This document shows, in pieces, positions 1 to 6,733 of a DNA stretch of 63,013 nt. Every line of letters begins with the position of its first letter. Position 1 is the stretch's first letter. The stretch is from the NCBI GenBank assembly GCA_947629645.1, contig CANREV010000018.1, forward strand, positions 1 through 63,013, in the 5' to 3' direction. The position numbers and the translations under genes are program-made. This stretch comes from an uncultured Acetatifactor sp. GTDB lineage: Bacteria > Bacillota > Clostridia > Lachnospirales > Lachnospiraceae. The notes beneath the pieces were generated by a model that searched no databases, was not told the origin of the DNA, and saw only the letters and a program-made list of their open reading frames with translations.

Positions 1-6
1 GTGATG

Positions 7-58
7 AGCCAGACGCCGCCAGCGATTAAGCTGACGGCGCTAATGTTATGACTGGCTA
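7..58. other. Nested inverted repeat at left window edge
   Basis: An inner stem (GCCGCCAGC paired with GCTGACGGC around a short GATTAA loop) sits inside an outer GCCAG/CTGGC pairing. No T-run follows on either strand, so it is not a standard terminator. It may be the structured 3' end of a transcript or a repeat element cut by the window edge; its function cannot be assigned. Confidence 0.35.
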
Positions 59-171
59 CTGTGTGAAAAGTAACAAGTATATCAAATAAAAAAATTAATA
101 CTAGACTTTTCTTTTGCAATGTGATATCATGGAAAATGAAATTTGGGTAAAAATAAGGTTGATAGACAGCT

Positions 172-217
172 GTTGCCGATGCGGTGTTTGAGCCGGTCTG
201 GCAATGGCTTTTTATTT
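172..217 (+). terminator. Probable rho-independent terminator or leader attenuator
   Basis: TTGCC and GGCAA arms plus an inner CGG/CCG pairing form an imperfect hairpin, followed by TGGC and a T-rich tail ending near 217. It lies upstream of the LytTR operon promoter, so it most likely ends a transcript entering from outside the window and insulates the two-component genes. Confidence 0.5.
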
Positions 218-231
218 TCAAAAAAATTTCT

Positions 232-265
232 TTGGTTACATTTTCTTATAGGTTTCGTTACATTT
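232..265 (+). promoter_or_regulatory. LytTR-type direct repeat operator, upstream of the regulator gene
   Basis: Two near-identical 12-mers, TTGGTTACATTT (232-243) and TTCGTTACATTT (254-265), start 22 bp apart, about two helical turns. LytTR/AgrA regulators typically bind paired direct repeats of about 9 bp at this spacing. The second copy starts 40 bp before a TATAAA -10 element. The arrangement recurs at 2515-2547, which supports a real operator and suggests autoregulation. Confidence 0.65.
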
Positions 266-293
266 TAGCCCGGCTTTTTTGGGAAAATACCGA

Positions 294-299
294 TATAAA
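294..299 (+). promoter_or_regulatory. -10 element (TATAAA) of the two-component operon
   Basis: TATAAA within CGATATAAA lies 20 bp before the start codon at 320. There is no good -35 hexamer at the right distance, as expected for an activator-dependent promoter. The same CGATATAA context recurs at the second repeat-bearing promoter (2575). Confidence 0.5.
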
Positions 300-319
300 T
301 AGCAAGGAGACATGATAGC

Positions 320-1030
320 ATGAATATTGGGATTTGTGACGATGAAAAAGAGATCTGTCTGCAGATAAAAAAAATGGTTTTGGCGCTTGCGCCGGAGAGT
401 CAGGTCAGATGTTTCTGCTCCGGAAAACAACTGCTTTCCGGCGGACAGCACTTTGATATACTATTTCTGGATATTCAGATGGCGGATACCAATGGTATGG
501 AGATCGCCAGAACCATAAGGGAACGGAAGGAAGACACCGTATTGATTTTTGTCACGGCACTGAAAGAATATGTCTTTGAAGCGTTTGACGTGTCGGCGTT
601 CCATTATCTTTTAAAGCCCCTGGTGAAAGATAAGTTTAACAGCGTATTTCTGGAAGCCATGAAAGAAGCCAAGAAGCGCATCCGCATCGGGGAGGAATCC
701 CTTTTTTTTCAGACCAAATCCAAAAGTTTCACTCTGATGAAAAGCGATATTTTATATGTGGAGAATTGCAGGCGAAAAGTAGATATTCATACATGGCACC
801 AGACGGAGACGATCTATGCCACCATGATGCATATGGAGGAGCTCCTGGGGGAAGATTTCTTTCGCTGTCACAGGGGCTATCTCGTAAATATGGCGTATAT
901 CATCCAGTACAGCGCGGACCGCATTTTACTGCAGAACGGGGAATCCATATACCTTTCCAAGGAAAAATATAATGATTTTGTGACGGCATACATGCTTTAT
1001 TTGAAACAGGGAGGAGTTTCCTGTGTCTGA
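320..1030 (+). CDS. LytTR-family response regulator (AgrA-like)
   Basis: This 236-residue cytoplasmic regulator has an N-terminal receiver domain (about 1-120) with acidic pocket D7/D8, phosphoacceptor D51 in LFLDIQM, and a conserved Lys in LLKPL. A C-terminal LytTR DNA-binding domain (about 130-230) carries the typical ILYVEN and FFRCHRGYLVN segments. The family binds paired direct repeats to activate promoters. The start at 320 follows AAGGAG (304-309). It overlaps the downstream kinase gene by 8 bp, so the pair is co-transcribed and probably translationally coupled. Paired repeats in front of this gene and of the operon at 2.6 kb are its likely targets. Family assignment is secure; the signal sensed is unknown. 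Confidence 0.93.
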   Translation: MNIGICDDEKEICLQIKKMVLALAPESQVRCFCSGKQLLSGGQHFDILFLDIQMADTNGMEIARTIRERKEDTVLIFVTALKEYVFEAFDVSAFHYLLKPLVKDKFNSVFLEAMKEAKKRIRIGEESLFFQTKSKSFTLMKSDILYVENCRRKVDIHTWHQTETIYATMMHMEELLGEDFFRCHRGYLVNMAYIIQYSADRILLQNGESIYLSKEKYNDFVTAYMLYLKQGGVSCV

Positions 1031-2504
1031 AACGGTTTCTTTCTCTGCGTTTTATCATTATGCCGTTACCGCCATGGATTTCGTCATGCGGATATTCTGG
1101 GCGCTTAGTCTGAGTCTCCTTTACGGCCATTTTTTTCGTATGAAAAGAATGGAGCGGGCAAAATGGATGGCGGTTGTGCCCGCAGCGCTCTGGTTCTTAT
1201 GCGAACAGGCAATCCATATTTTCGTATCGACAGATGCGTTTGTCGCGGACAATGTCATGATGATGTTTCAATTAGCGCTGCTCTACGGAAGCCTGTTCCT
1301 GATCAGTTTAGTTTTTTATCGGGGAACCATAAGCCAGCTTGGCCTGATTACCATGTTTTTTGCCGCTGTCAGTGAAAGCGGCCGTTTCCTGGCATTTTCC
1401 CTGTCTTACTTCTGGAGCCGGATTTATGAATGTAGCAGCCGCTGGTTTGAAAACAATTATCCTGCCGTGACCATCCGGGATTTCACGAGTCTGGTGGAAA
1501 AGCTGGCAATCATACAGCAGTTTACCATGTATTTACTTTTTTTAGGTGTGTTGTACGGTACAGTGCGTTACCTGCGAAAGATTTACACGGGCAGAGAACT
1601 GCCCCTTCACAGAACGGAATTTTTGTTTTTGATGATTCCCTGTACCAGCAGTTTCCTGCTGTGCACGCTGCTTCGGACCATTATGATCACCACGGAAGAT
1701 GCCATGCCGAAAACGCTCTATGAGACATTTCCGATATTGATCTTTATTGTGCCGTTTTTATTGATCTTATGCCTTTTCGCCATGCTCTACAGCATCAAAT
1801 CATATCAGGAGATGAGGACGCTGTACGAAGAGCGAAACAGGAGAGTGGTGCTGGAAAAACAGATCGTCAGCATGGAGGAACATACCAGAGAACTGGAGCG
1901 TGTCTATTCCGGCGTGCGCGCCATGAAACATGACATGAAAAACCAGCTTGCAGTACTTGGCAGCCTGATTCAGCGGGAAGAAAATACAGATACGATCAAC
2001 AGTTTTATCGAACAGTTAAACCGCACCATGGGAAAGCTCGACCTTCCCTTTCAGACGGGCAGCGCGGTGGTGGACTCCCTGCTCTCCATGAAATATCATG
2101 AAGCCTGTGAGAAGGCGCCGGATATCAGGTTTGAAGCGGAAGGGCTGTTCTTTAGCGAAAAAAACAGCATCCAGCCCGCGGACTTGTGCATCATTCTGGG
2201 AAACGCTCTTGATAATGCCATAGAAGCATGCAAAAAGGCGGCGGATTCAGGCGGGAAGGATTGTTTCATCCGGCTTTCTTCTGTCTGCAGACAGAATATG
2301 CTGTTAATCACTGTAGAGAACAGCTACAGCGGAGAACTCTCCGTAACGCAGGGAAGCGTTTTCCCCATCACCACAAAATCGGACAGTCTGGCCCACGGCA
2401 TCGGCATGCACAATATCAAAGCTGCCGCAGAGCGCTATCAGGGCGGCGTGTCCTGGAGCGGAGAAAAAAATGTTTTTTCTCTGACGGTTATGCTGCGGTT
2501 GTGA
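1023..2504 (+). CDS. GHKL sensor histidine kinase (AgrC-like)
   Basis: This 493-residue membrane kinase starts at GTG 1023 behind GGAGGAG. Roughly the first 260 residues are hydrophobic and form about six to seven membrane spans, the AgrC-like sensor. A coiled linker (about 265-290) leads to the phosphoacceptor His in MKHDMKNQL. The GHKL ATPase domain follows, with N-box NALDNAIEA and G-box HGIGMHNIKAAAERY. It should autophosphorylate on His and pass the phosphate to D51 of the LytTR regulator encoded just upstream. AgrC-type kinases often sense peptides, but no AgrB/AgrD-like processing gene or precursor peptide is present in the window, so the ligand is open. Confidence 0.92.
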   Translation: MSETVSFSAFYHYAVTAMDFVMRIFWALSLSLLYGHFFRMKRMERAKWMAVVPAALWFLCEQAIHIFVSTDAFVADNVMMMFQLALLYGSLFLISLVFYRGTISQLGLITMFFAAVSESGRFLAFSLSYFWSRIYECSSRWFENNYPAVTIRDFTSLVEKLAIIQQFTMYLLFLGVLYGTVRYLRKIYTGRELPLHRTEFLFLMIPCTSSFLLCTLLRTIMITTEDAMPKTLYETFPILIFIVPFLLILCLFAMLYSIKSYQEMRTLYEERNRRVVLEKQIVSMEEHTRELERVYSGVRAMKHDMKNQLAVLGSLIQREENTDTINSFIEQLNRTMGKLDLPFQTGSAVVDSLLSMKYHEACEKAPDIRFEAEGLFFSEKNSIQPADLCIILGNALDNAIEACKKAADSGGKDCFIRLSSVCRQNMLLITVENSYSGELSVTQGSVFPITTKSDSLAHGIGMHNIKAAAERYQGGVSWSGEKNVFSLTVMLRL

Positions 2505-2514
2505 ATCCAAACGG

Positions 2515-2547
2515 TTCGTTCCTGTTACAGGCAGCTTGGTTACATTT
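2515..2547 (+). promoter_or_regulatory. Second LytTR-type repeat pair, upstream of the unknown operon
   Basis: TTCGTTCCTGTT (2515-2526) and TTGGTTACATTT (2536-2547) start 21 bp apart. The second is identical to the repeat at 232-243; the first matches the repeat at 254-265 at 9 of 12 positions. The downstream copy begins 39 bp before the TATAAT box, almost the same geometry as the first promoter (40 bp). The LytTR regulator probably activates this operon too. Confidence 0.62.
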
Positions 2548-2550
2548 GAC

Positions 2551-2580
2551 TTGTCTTGCGGAGAATTCTTTCGATATAAT
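2551..2580 (+). promoter_or_regulatory. Promoter of the two-gene unknown operon
   Basis: A weak -35 TTGTCT (2551-2556), an 18-bp spacer and a perfect TATAAT (2575-2580) lie immediately downstream of the paired LytTR repeats and 33 bp before the ATG at 2613. Confidence 0.6.
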
Positions 2581-2612
2581 CAATATAGATGAGGAAAGGA
2601 GTGACGCAGACT

Positions 2613-2987
2613 ATGTATTACAACATGTTTGGCTATAATCTTTTGGATCCCACAGGTTATAATGCCTATGGCATGAATATGACAAATTCTTTGTATATGA
2701 TGAACTTTTACAATCAGTTAAAGAATTATGCCGCGGGAGCAAACAGTCAGACGGACGCTGCGGAAAAGGCCGATGAATCGGGAAATGATCATTCTTCCGG
2801 CACGGATTTCCAGACCGCTTATCTGGAAGCTTTCCGCAAAACGCTGCAGCAGTCTTTGGGGATTTCGGAAAACGCCTCAGAAGAACAGAACGTTTCCAAC
2901 CGCGCGTTATCGGCCCAGACTGCCTATCGCCGTATGGCTCATTACGGAAGCCATCCATCCCATATTTGGACGTCAAATTTTGTGTAA
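2613..2987 (+). CDS. Unrecognised 124-residue protein in the LytTR-controlled operon
   Basis: I do not recognise this family. The start at 2613 is preferred because AGGAAAGGAG (2591-2600) precedes it; an in-frame ATG at 2589 would overlap that site. The N-terminus is rich in Tyr, Met and Asn (MYYNMFGYNLLDPTGYN), the middle is acidic and Ser/Asp/Glu-rich, and the C-terminus is basic and aromatic (YRRMAHYGSHPSHIW). There is no signal peptide, membrane span or Cys. It lies 47 bp upstream of the FliD-like gene and behind a promoter bearing repeats like those of the regulator, so it is a probable regulon member. A structural or assembly partner of the next protein is speculation. Confidence 0.6.
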   Translation: MYYNMFGYNLLDPTGYNAYGMNMTNSLYMMNFYNQLKNYAAGANSQTDAAEKADESGNDHSSGTDFQTAYLEAFRKTLQQSLGISENASEEQNVSNRALSAQTAYRRMAHYGSHPSHIWTSNFV

Positions 2988-3011
2988 GTCAGGATTTTGT
3001 GTAAATCAGGA
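2978..3011 (+). repeat. 17-bp tandem duplication across a stop codon
   Basis: TTTTGTGTAAGTCAGGA (2978-2994) is followed directly by TTTTGTGTAAATCAGGA (2995-3011), one mismatch in 17. The first copy contains the TAA stop of the preceding gene (2985-2987), so the duplication repeats the final Val and stop. Confidence 0.85.
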
Positions 3012-3022
3012 GCATCCTGATT
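3004..3022 (+). promoter_or_regulatory. Hairpin abutting the ribosome binding site of the FliD-like gene
   Basis: AATCAGGA (3004-3011), a GCA loop and TCCTGATT (3015-3022) form a perfect 8-bp stem. AAGGAGG (3023-3029) begins at the next base and the ATG is at 3035. Such placement could modulate translation or stabilise the 3' mRNA segment; it lacks the T-run of a terminator. Confidence 0.55.
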
Positions 3023-3034
3023 AAGGAGGTTAGC

Positions 3035-3751
3035 ATGAGAGTTACCACGCAAATGTTAAACAGAGCGGCCCAAAAAGCGGGCATTCCCGTGAACAGGACT
3101 TCGCTGCTTAATTATATCAACGGCAACGGTTCTGATCTGTCTATGGCAAACGCCGTGTCAAAAACGCAAAAAAATACGGATGCCGCAAAGAGGTCGGAAT
3201 ATGAAAAACTGGAAAACTCCGCAGACGGAGTGGAAAAGTCAGCGGGACAGTTGTTATCTTCCGGAGGCGAAGAACTGAAAGCGTCAGATCTGCAGAATTT
3301 TGTAGACCGTTACAATGAGATGCTGAAAAGCTTAAAAAAAGCGGAGGATAATCTGGACAAATTTTATGCTCAGTCCGCCAGAAATCTGGTAAAAGAAAAC
3401 CAGCAGGAATTGGCCAAATACGGTATCACAGTGGAAAAGGACGGCACGCTTAGTTTTGACAAAGCCAAATTTGAAAAATTCAGCGCAGAGCAGTCCGCAA
3501 AGTCTGAGAGCGGTGAGGTAAAAGAAGCCGACTCTGCAAAGACCCAGACCGGAGAGGAAACGGAAGAAACCGCCGCGAAGCAGGATGCGCTGTTTGACAA
3601 TGAAAACGGCTTTTTCTCCCGCCTTAAATTTCTGGCGTCTTTAGTGTCGGACAGCGCGGGCGCCAATGTGGAAAGCTTCTCCGGTTACTATAATGGCGCC
3701 GGGGTAATGACAAACGCATATTCCAATGGGAAATACAATTTTTGGAGTTAG
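3035..3751 (+). CDS. FliD C-domain-like protein of unknown function
   Basis: This 238-residue protein starts at ATG 3035 behind AAGGAGG. The opening MRVTTQMLNRAA resembles the N-termini of flagellin and hook-associated proteins. The middle (about residues 85-160) resembles the C-terminal region of the flagellar cap FliD: LQNFVDRYNEMLKSL, then a helical stretch and YGITVEKDGTLSFDKAKF, like the GI-x-DG-L-D-x-x-K motif. An acidic low-complexity segment follows, then a Gly/Asn/Tyr-rich tail. It has no signal peptide or membrane span. No flagellar genes are in the window, so it may be a domesticated relative. Its stop overlaps the convergent gene's stop by 3 bp. The similarity is my reading of motifs, not a database result. 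Confidence 0.55.
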   Translation: MRVTTQMLNRAAQKAGIPVNRTSLLNYINGNGSDLSMANAVSKTQKNTDAAKRSEYEKLENSADGVEKSAGQLLSSGGEELKASDLQNFVDRYNEMLKSLKKAEDNLDKFYAQSARNLVKENQQELAKYGITVEKDGTLSFDKAKFEKFSAEQSAKSESGEVKEADSAKTQTGEETEETAAKQDALFDNENGFFSRLKFLASLVSDSAGANVESFSGYYNGAGVMTNAYSNGKYNFWS

Positions 3752-4128
3752 TCATCCGTGATTGTATCAGCCGTTGTCTCATTTGACATCGCTGATACCA
3801 TTTCTTCAATATTTTCTTCAAAATCCGCCGAAATCGCCTGAAAGATCTGATCTGAGGTGATTCCGGCGATTTTGATGTCCCTTTTGTCCATGGAGATAAT
3901 TGCAAGCCCCAGCAGAAAAGCAAGCGCCAGCCGAAGTTTAAAAGTAGAATACGGTGGTGCCGTATCAGGTTCTGTGGAATCTTTTTCCCCGTAGATCGGA
4001 CTTGATTTGGTATAGCTTTTCCCATATATAATGCGTTCTCTGTTGGAAAGGTCGAACTGATTCCGGTCGTATCGGGAACGCACCTGTTGGATCAGCCGCA
4101 GTTTTTGTTCAGTAGACACATCGCTCAT
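3748..4128 (-). CDS. Small hypothetical protein with one membrane span
   Basis: This 126-residue protein is of a family I do not recognise. A soluble, charged N-terminal half (residues 1-65, rich in Arg/Gln/Tyr) is followed by a hydrophobic segment near 66-80 (LALAFLLGLAIIS) and an acidic C-terminal tail with several Glu/Asp. This looks like a tail-anchored or single-pass protein. It converges on the FliD-like gene, with overlapping stop codons. The start ATG at 4128 is preceded by AT-rich sequence. No function is proposed. Confidence 0.6.
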   Translation of the reverse strand: MSDVSTEQKLRLIQQVRSRYDRNQFDLSNRERIIYGKSYTKSSPIYGEKDSTEPDTAPPYSTFKLRLALAFLLGLAIISMDKRDIKIAGITSDQIFQAISADFEENIEEMVSAMSNETTADTITDD

Positions 4129-4386
4129 AAATCACCGAAATAGTTTGTTTACTATAAAGTATGTACGATTCTTGGTTTTAGAACAAGATGTAACAGGGAA
4201 ACCTTCGGCTAAACTGTTATGCCGATGCACACAAAACTCAAAAAAATGCGTTTAGGTTGCAACAAGACATTGGACCGGAAAAGATTTTATAGAATTATAG
4301 AGCCATGTGTGATACAATGAATCTGTTGGAATCAGACGGTCAGGATCCAAAGGAAGGCACGCGATATCAAAGCTTATGGTCAATGA
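4129..4386. other. Gene-free spacer left of the hydrolase fossil
   Basis: This AT-rich spacer should hold the promoter of the leftward 126-residue gene. A TAACAG/CTGTTA inverted repeat flanks the stretch around 4190-4218. A plus-strand frame of about 34 codons from 4220 resembles nothing I know and has no ribosome binding site. Together with the fossil at 4387-4545 the whole block 4129-4605 looks like eroded sequence. Confidence 0.4.
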
Positions 4387-4545
4387 ATGTTATCTGTCAA
4401 AAGGGAATCTGCGGAAAATTATGACTACTGTGATTTTTTCGCGGATCACGGCTATGTATCTTACTGCTTTGATTTTTGCGGCGGCAGTCGGATAGGTGGA
4501 AAAAGTTCCGGAAATACCATACGCCGCTCATCAGTTTTCCCCTGA
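4387..4545 (+). pseudogene. Fragment of an alpha/beta hydrolase
   Basis: An open frame from 4387 to the TGA at 4543 reads SAENYDYCDFFADHGYV, then SYCFDFCGGSRIGGKSSG. This matches the segment of Lachnospiraceae-type alpha/beta hydrolases just after the oxyanion loop (xFAxxGY-xx-Y-xFDFCGG-xx-S-x-SxG). The upstream HG loop and the downstream GxSxG nucleophile and catalytic His are missing, and after about residue 40 the frame turns unrelated and stops. No ribosome binding site precedes it. It is best read as the remnant of a deleted gene. Confidence 0.55.
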
Positions 4546-4605
4546 TCTAAAGAAAAGCGCTATGGCAACGATCCTCGATTTTTTGGAAAGGGAAAGGGAA
4601 CGGAG

Positions 4606-5562
4606 ATGAACATGGAACATAACGGGCAGGAAATTGGGAAACGGATACTGGAGAATATCGAAAAAGTGATTGTGGGAAAGGAGCAGACGGTCAGGCTGCT
4701 TCTTACGGCGCTTTTGGCGGACGGACATGTGCTTTTGGAGGACATGCCCGGAACGGGAAAAACGAAACTGGCAAAAACTCTGGCAAAAACCATTGATGGA
4801 GAGTTCTCGCGTATTCAGTTTACGCCGGATCTGCTTCCCAGCGATATCACGGGCCTGAACATTTTTGACAGTCAGAAAAATCAATTCGTTTTGCGAAAAG
4901 GTCCTGTTTTTACCAATATTCTCTTAGCGGATGAGATCAACCGCGCAACGCCCAGAACGCAGGCAGGACTTTTGGAATGTATGGAGGAACGTCAGGTAAC
5001 CATCGATGGGGAGTCTTATACGCCCGGAAGACCTTTTTTTGTCATTGCCACCCAGAATCCTGTGGAGACCGCCGGAACCTTTCCGCTGCCGGAGGCGCAG
5101 ATGGACCGTTTTATGATGAAACTCTCCATGGGACTGCCCAGGGAGGCGGAGGAAGTTGCCATTTTGGAGCGGTACATGACCAGGGAACCTTTGGATGAGC
5201 TGGAGAGTGTGCTGACATTGGAACAGCTTTTGCAGGCGAGGGAAGAGACTGTCCGCGTTTTTGTGCACAAGTGTGTTTTAGAGTATATGGTCGCCATTGT
5301 GAACGGCACCAGACAGGGGGATAACATTGTTATGGGCGTCAGCCCCAGAGGGAGCCTTGCGCTGCTTCGATGCGCCAAAGCGTATGCCTATCTGGCGGGC
5401 AGGGATTATGTGACGCCAGATGATGTCAAGGCTTTGGCAGTTTACGTTCTGGCTCACCGCATTGTGCTGGGTTATGGGTCAGGCACCAGTGACAGCGCGA
5501 AAGATCTGGTGCAGAAATTGCTGGATACCACGCCCGTTCCTACAGAGGATTTCACCAAATGA
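4606..5562 (+). CDS. MoxR-family AAA+ ATPase
   Basis: This 318-residue cytoplasmic ATPase has Walker A in DMPGTGKTKLAKTLA (about residues 46-60), Walker B in NILLADEINRATPRTQ with the family's characteristic layout, sensor 1 in FVIATQNPVE, and the MoxR PxPEAQxDRFMM signature. A C-terminal lid follows. MoxR ATPases act as chaperones that mature or insert partner proteins, usually with DUF58 and von Willebrand-type proteins. The DUF58 gene begins 4 bp before this gene ends, so the two are translationally coupled. The start at 4606 is preceded by a GGAACGGAG run; Met3 is an alternative. Confidence 0.93.
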   Translation: MNMEHNGQEIGKRILENIEKVIVGKEQTVRLLLTALLADGHVLLEDMPGTGKTKLAKTLAKTIDGEFSRIQFTPDLLPSDITGLNIFDSQKNQFVLRKGPVFTNILLADEINRATPRTQAGLLECMEERQVTIDGESYTPGRPFFVIATQNPVETAGTFPLPEAQMDRFMMKLSMGLPREAEEVAILERYMTREPLDELESVLTLEQLLQAREETVRVFVHKCVLEYMVAIVNGTRQGDNIVMGVSPRGSLALLRCAKAYAYLAGRDYVTPDDVKALAVYVLAHRIVLGYGSGTSDSAKDLVQKLLDTTPVPTEDFTK

Positions 5563-6686
5563 TTAAATTGATTAGCATCGGCCTGCTTTTTTTCCTGCTG
5601 TTCCTTCTGCAGAAAATCGTGTATCGACAGTTATGGCACAAAAATCTGACCGTGGAGATCGGATTCGCCAAAACCCATATTTTTGAGGGGGAGGAGAGCG
5701 GTTTACAGGAGATCATACAAAATCAAAAAAAGCTGCCCCTGCCTATGCTGAAGGTAAAATTTAAGACGGACCGCCACCTGATTTTCGGGGACAGTGTGGA
5801 GGGCGCCCGTACAACGGACCAGTTTTACCGCAACGACATGTTCCGCATCGGAGGCGGCGAAAAGATTACCCGTACTTTGAAATTCACAGGAGGCAGAAGG
5901 GGATTTTACGAGATAGACGGAGCCAGTCTGGTGGCCTCCGATATTTTTCTGACCAGCCAGATGGTGGAGGAACTGCCGCTTCACGCGGAGATTTATGTCT
6001 ATCCCAAACCTTTTGACAGTCAGGAGCTTCGCCGTTCCCTGACACAGTTAAACGGAGAGGTGTTGTCCAAACGCCATCTGCTGGAAGACCCTTTTGAATA
6101 TCGCGGGATACGGGAATACCAACCTTTTGACGATATGCGCAGCATCAACTGGAAAGCAACGGCAAAGACCGGAGAACTAAAGGTCAATCAAAAGAATTAC
6201 ACTTCACTGAAATCCATTCGCATTTATTTCAATGTGGAGGACGACAATATCATGAAAAAGGAAGCCTGCGTGGAAGCTTCCCTGCAGCTGGCGGCAGGGT
6301 TGAGCGCGTTTTTTCTGAAGCAGGGAATCCAGACAGCCTGCTACGGAAACGGTGTGGATATCAAAACCCACAAACCTTTTTCCATGGAAGCGAAAGCGGG
6401 GGACGGACAGTTTGATGCTATCTGCAGAGGGCTGGCGCGTCTGGATCTGGAGCAGCCCGCCGCAAGTTTCTGCGGATGCTTTGAGGAACGGCTTTTTTCA
6501 GAGGCCAAGGGTACCATCACCTGTTTTGTGGCTCCGAATCAATATGATGATTTTCTGGAACTTTTGGAGAGATACGCGGACGCCGGGAACGAATTTTATT
6601 GGTTTTATCCGGTTATGGGAAGCGGGGAGCCTAAGCTTCCTGAAAAACTGAAAAAGCAGGTGCGTTTTATCCACCTTGCTATCTGA
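5559..6686 (+). CDS. DUF58 domain protein
   Basis: This 375-residue protein has an N-terminal hydrophobic segment (about residues 4-20) and a beta-rich region (FAKTHIFEGEESGLQEII). The DUF58 core carries the hallmark GIREYQPFDDMRSINWKA near residues 183-200 (RG-x-R-x-Y-x-x-x-D-x-x-R-x-I-x-W). It ends in a von Willebrand-A-like fold region. DUF58 proteins are obligate neighbours of MoxR ATPases and are thought to be their partners or substrates at the membrane; the biochemical role is unknown. It overlaps the ATPase gene by 4 bp (ATGA) and is followed 47 bp later by the DUF4129-type membrane protein. Confidence 0.9.
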   Translation: MIKLISIGLLFFLLFLLQKIVYRQLWHKNLTVEIGFAKTHIFEGEESGLQEIIQNQKKLPLPMLKVKFKTDRHLIFGDSVEGARTTDQFYRNDMFRIGGGEKITRTLKFTGGRRGFYEIDGASLVASDIFLTSQMVEELPLHAEIYVYPKPFDSQELRRSLTQLNGEVLSKRHLLEDPFEYRGIREYQPFDDMRSINWKATAKTGELKVNQKNYTSLKSIRIYFNVEDDNIMKKEACVEASLQLAAGLSAFFLKQGIQTACYGNGVDIKTHKPFSMEAKAGDGQFDAICRGLARLDLEQPAASFCGCFEERLFSEAKGTITCFVAPNQYDDFLELLERYADAGNEFYWFYPVMGSGEPKLPEKLKKQVRFIHLAI

Positions 6687-6733
6687 CGATCGTAGTCCGG
6701 ATACGCTTCCAATCGAAAGGATGTAGGCGTTTT

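Noticed and set aside
1..60. Left-edge inverted repeat as a terminator or riboswitch
   Set aside because: No T-run and no recognisable riboswitch core; left as an unassigned hairpin.
1023..3751. An agr-type quorum-sensing locus complete with AgrB and AgrD
   Set aside because: Kinase and regulator fit, but no AgrB-like protease or short precursor peptide is encoded; the following two genes are unrelated.
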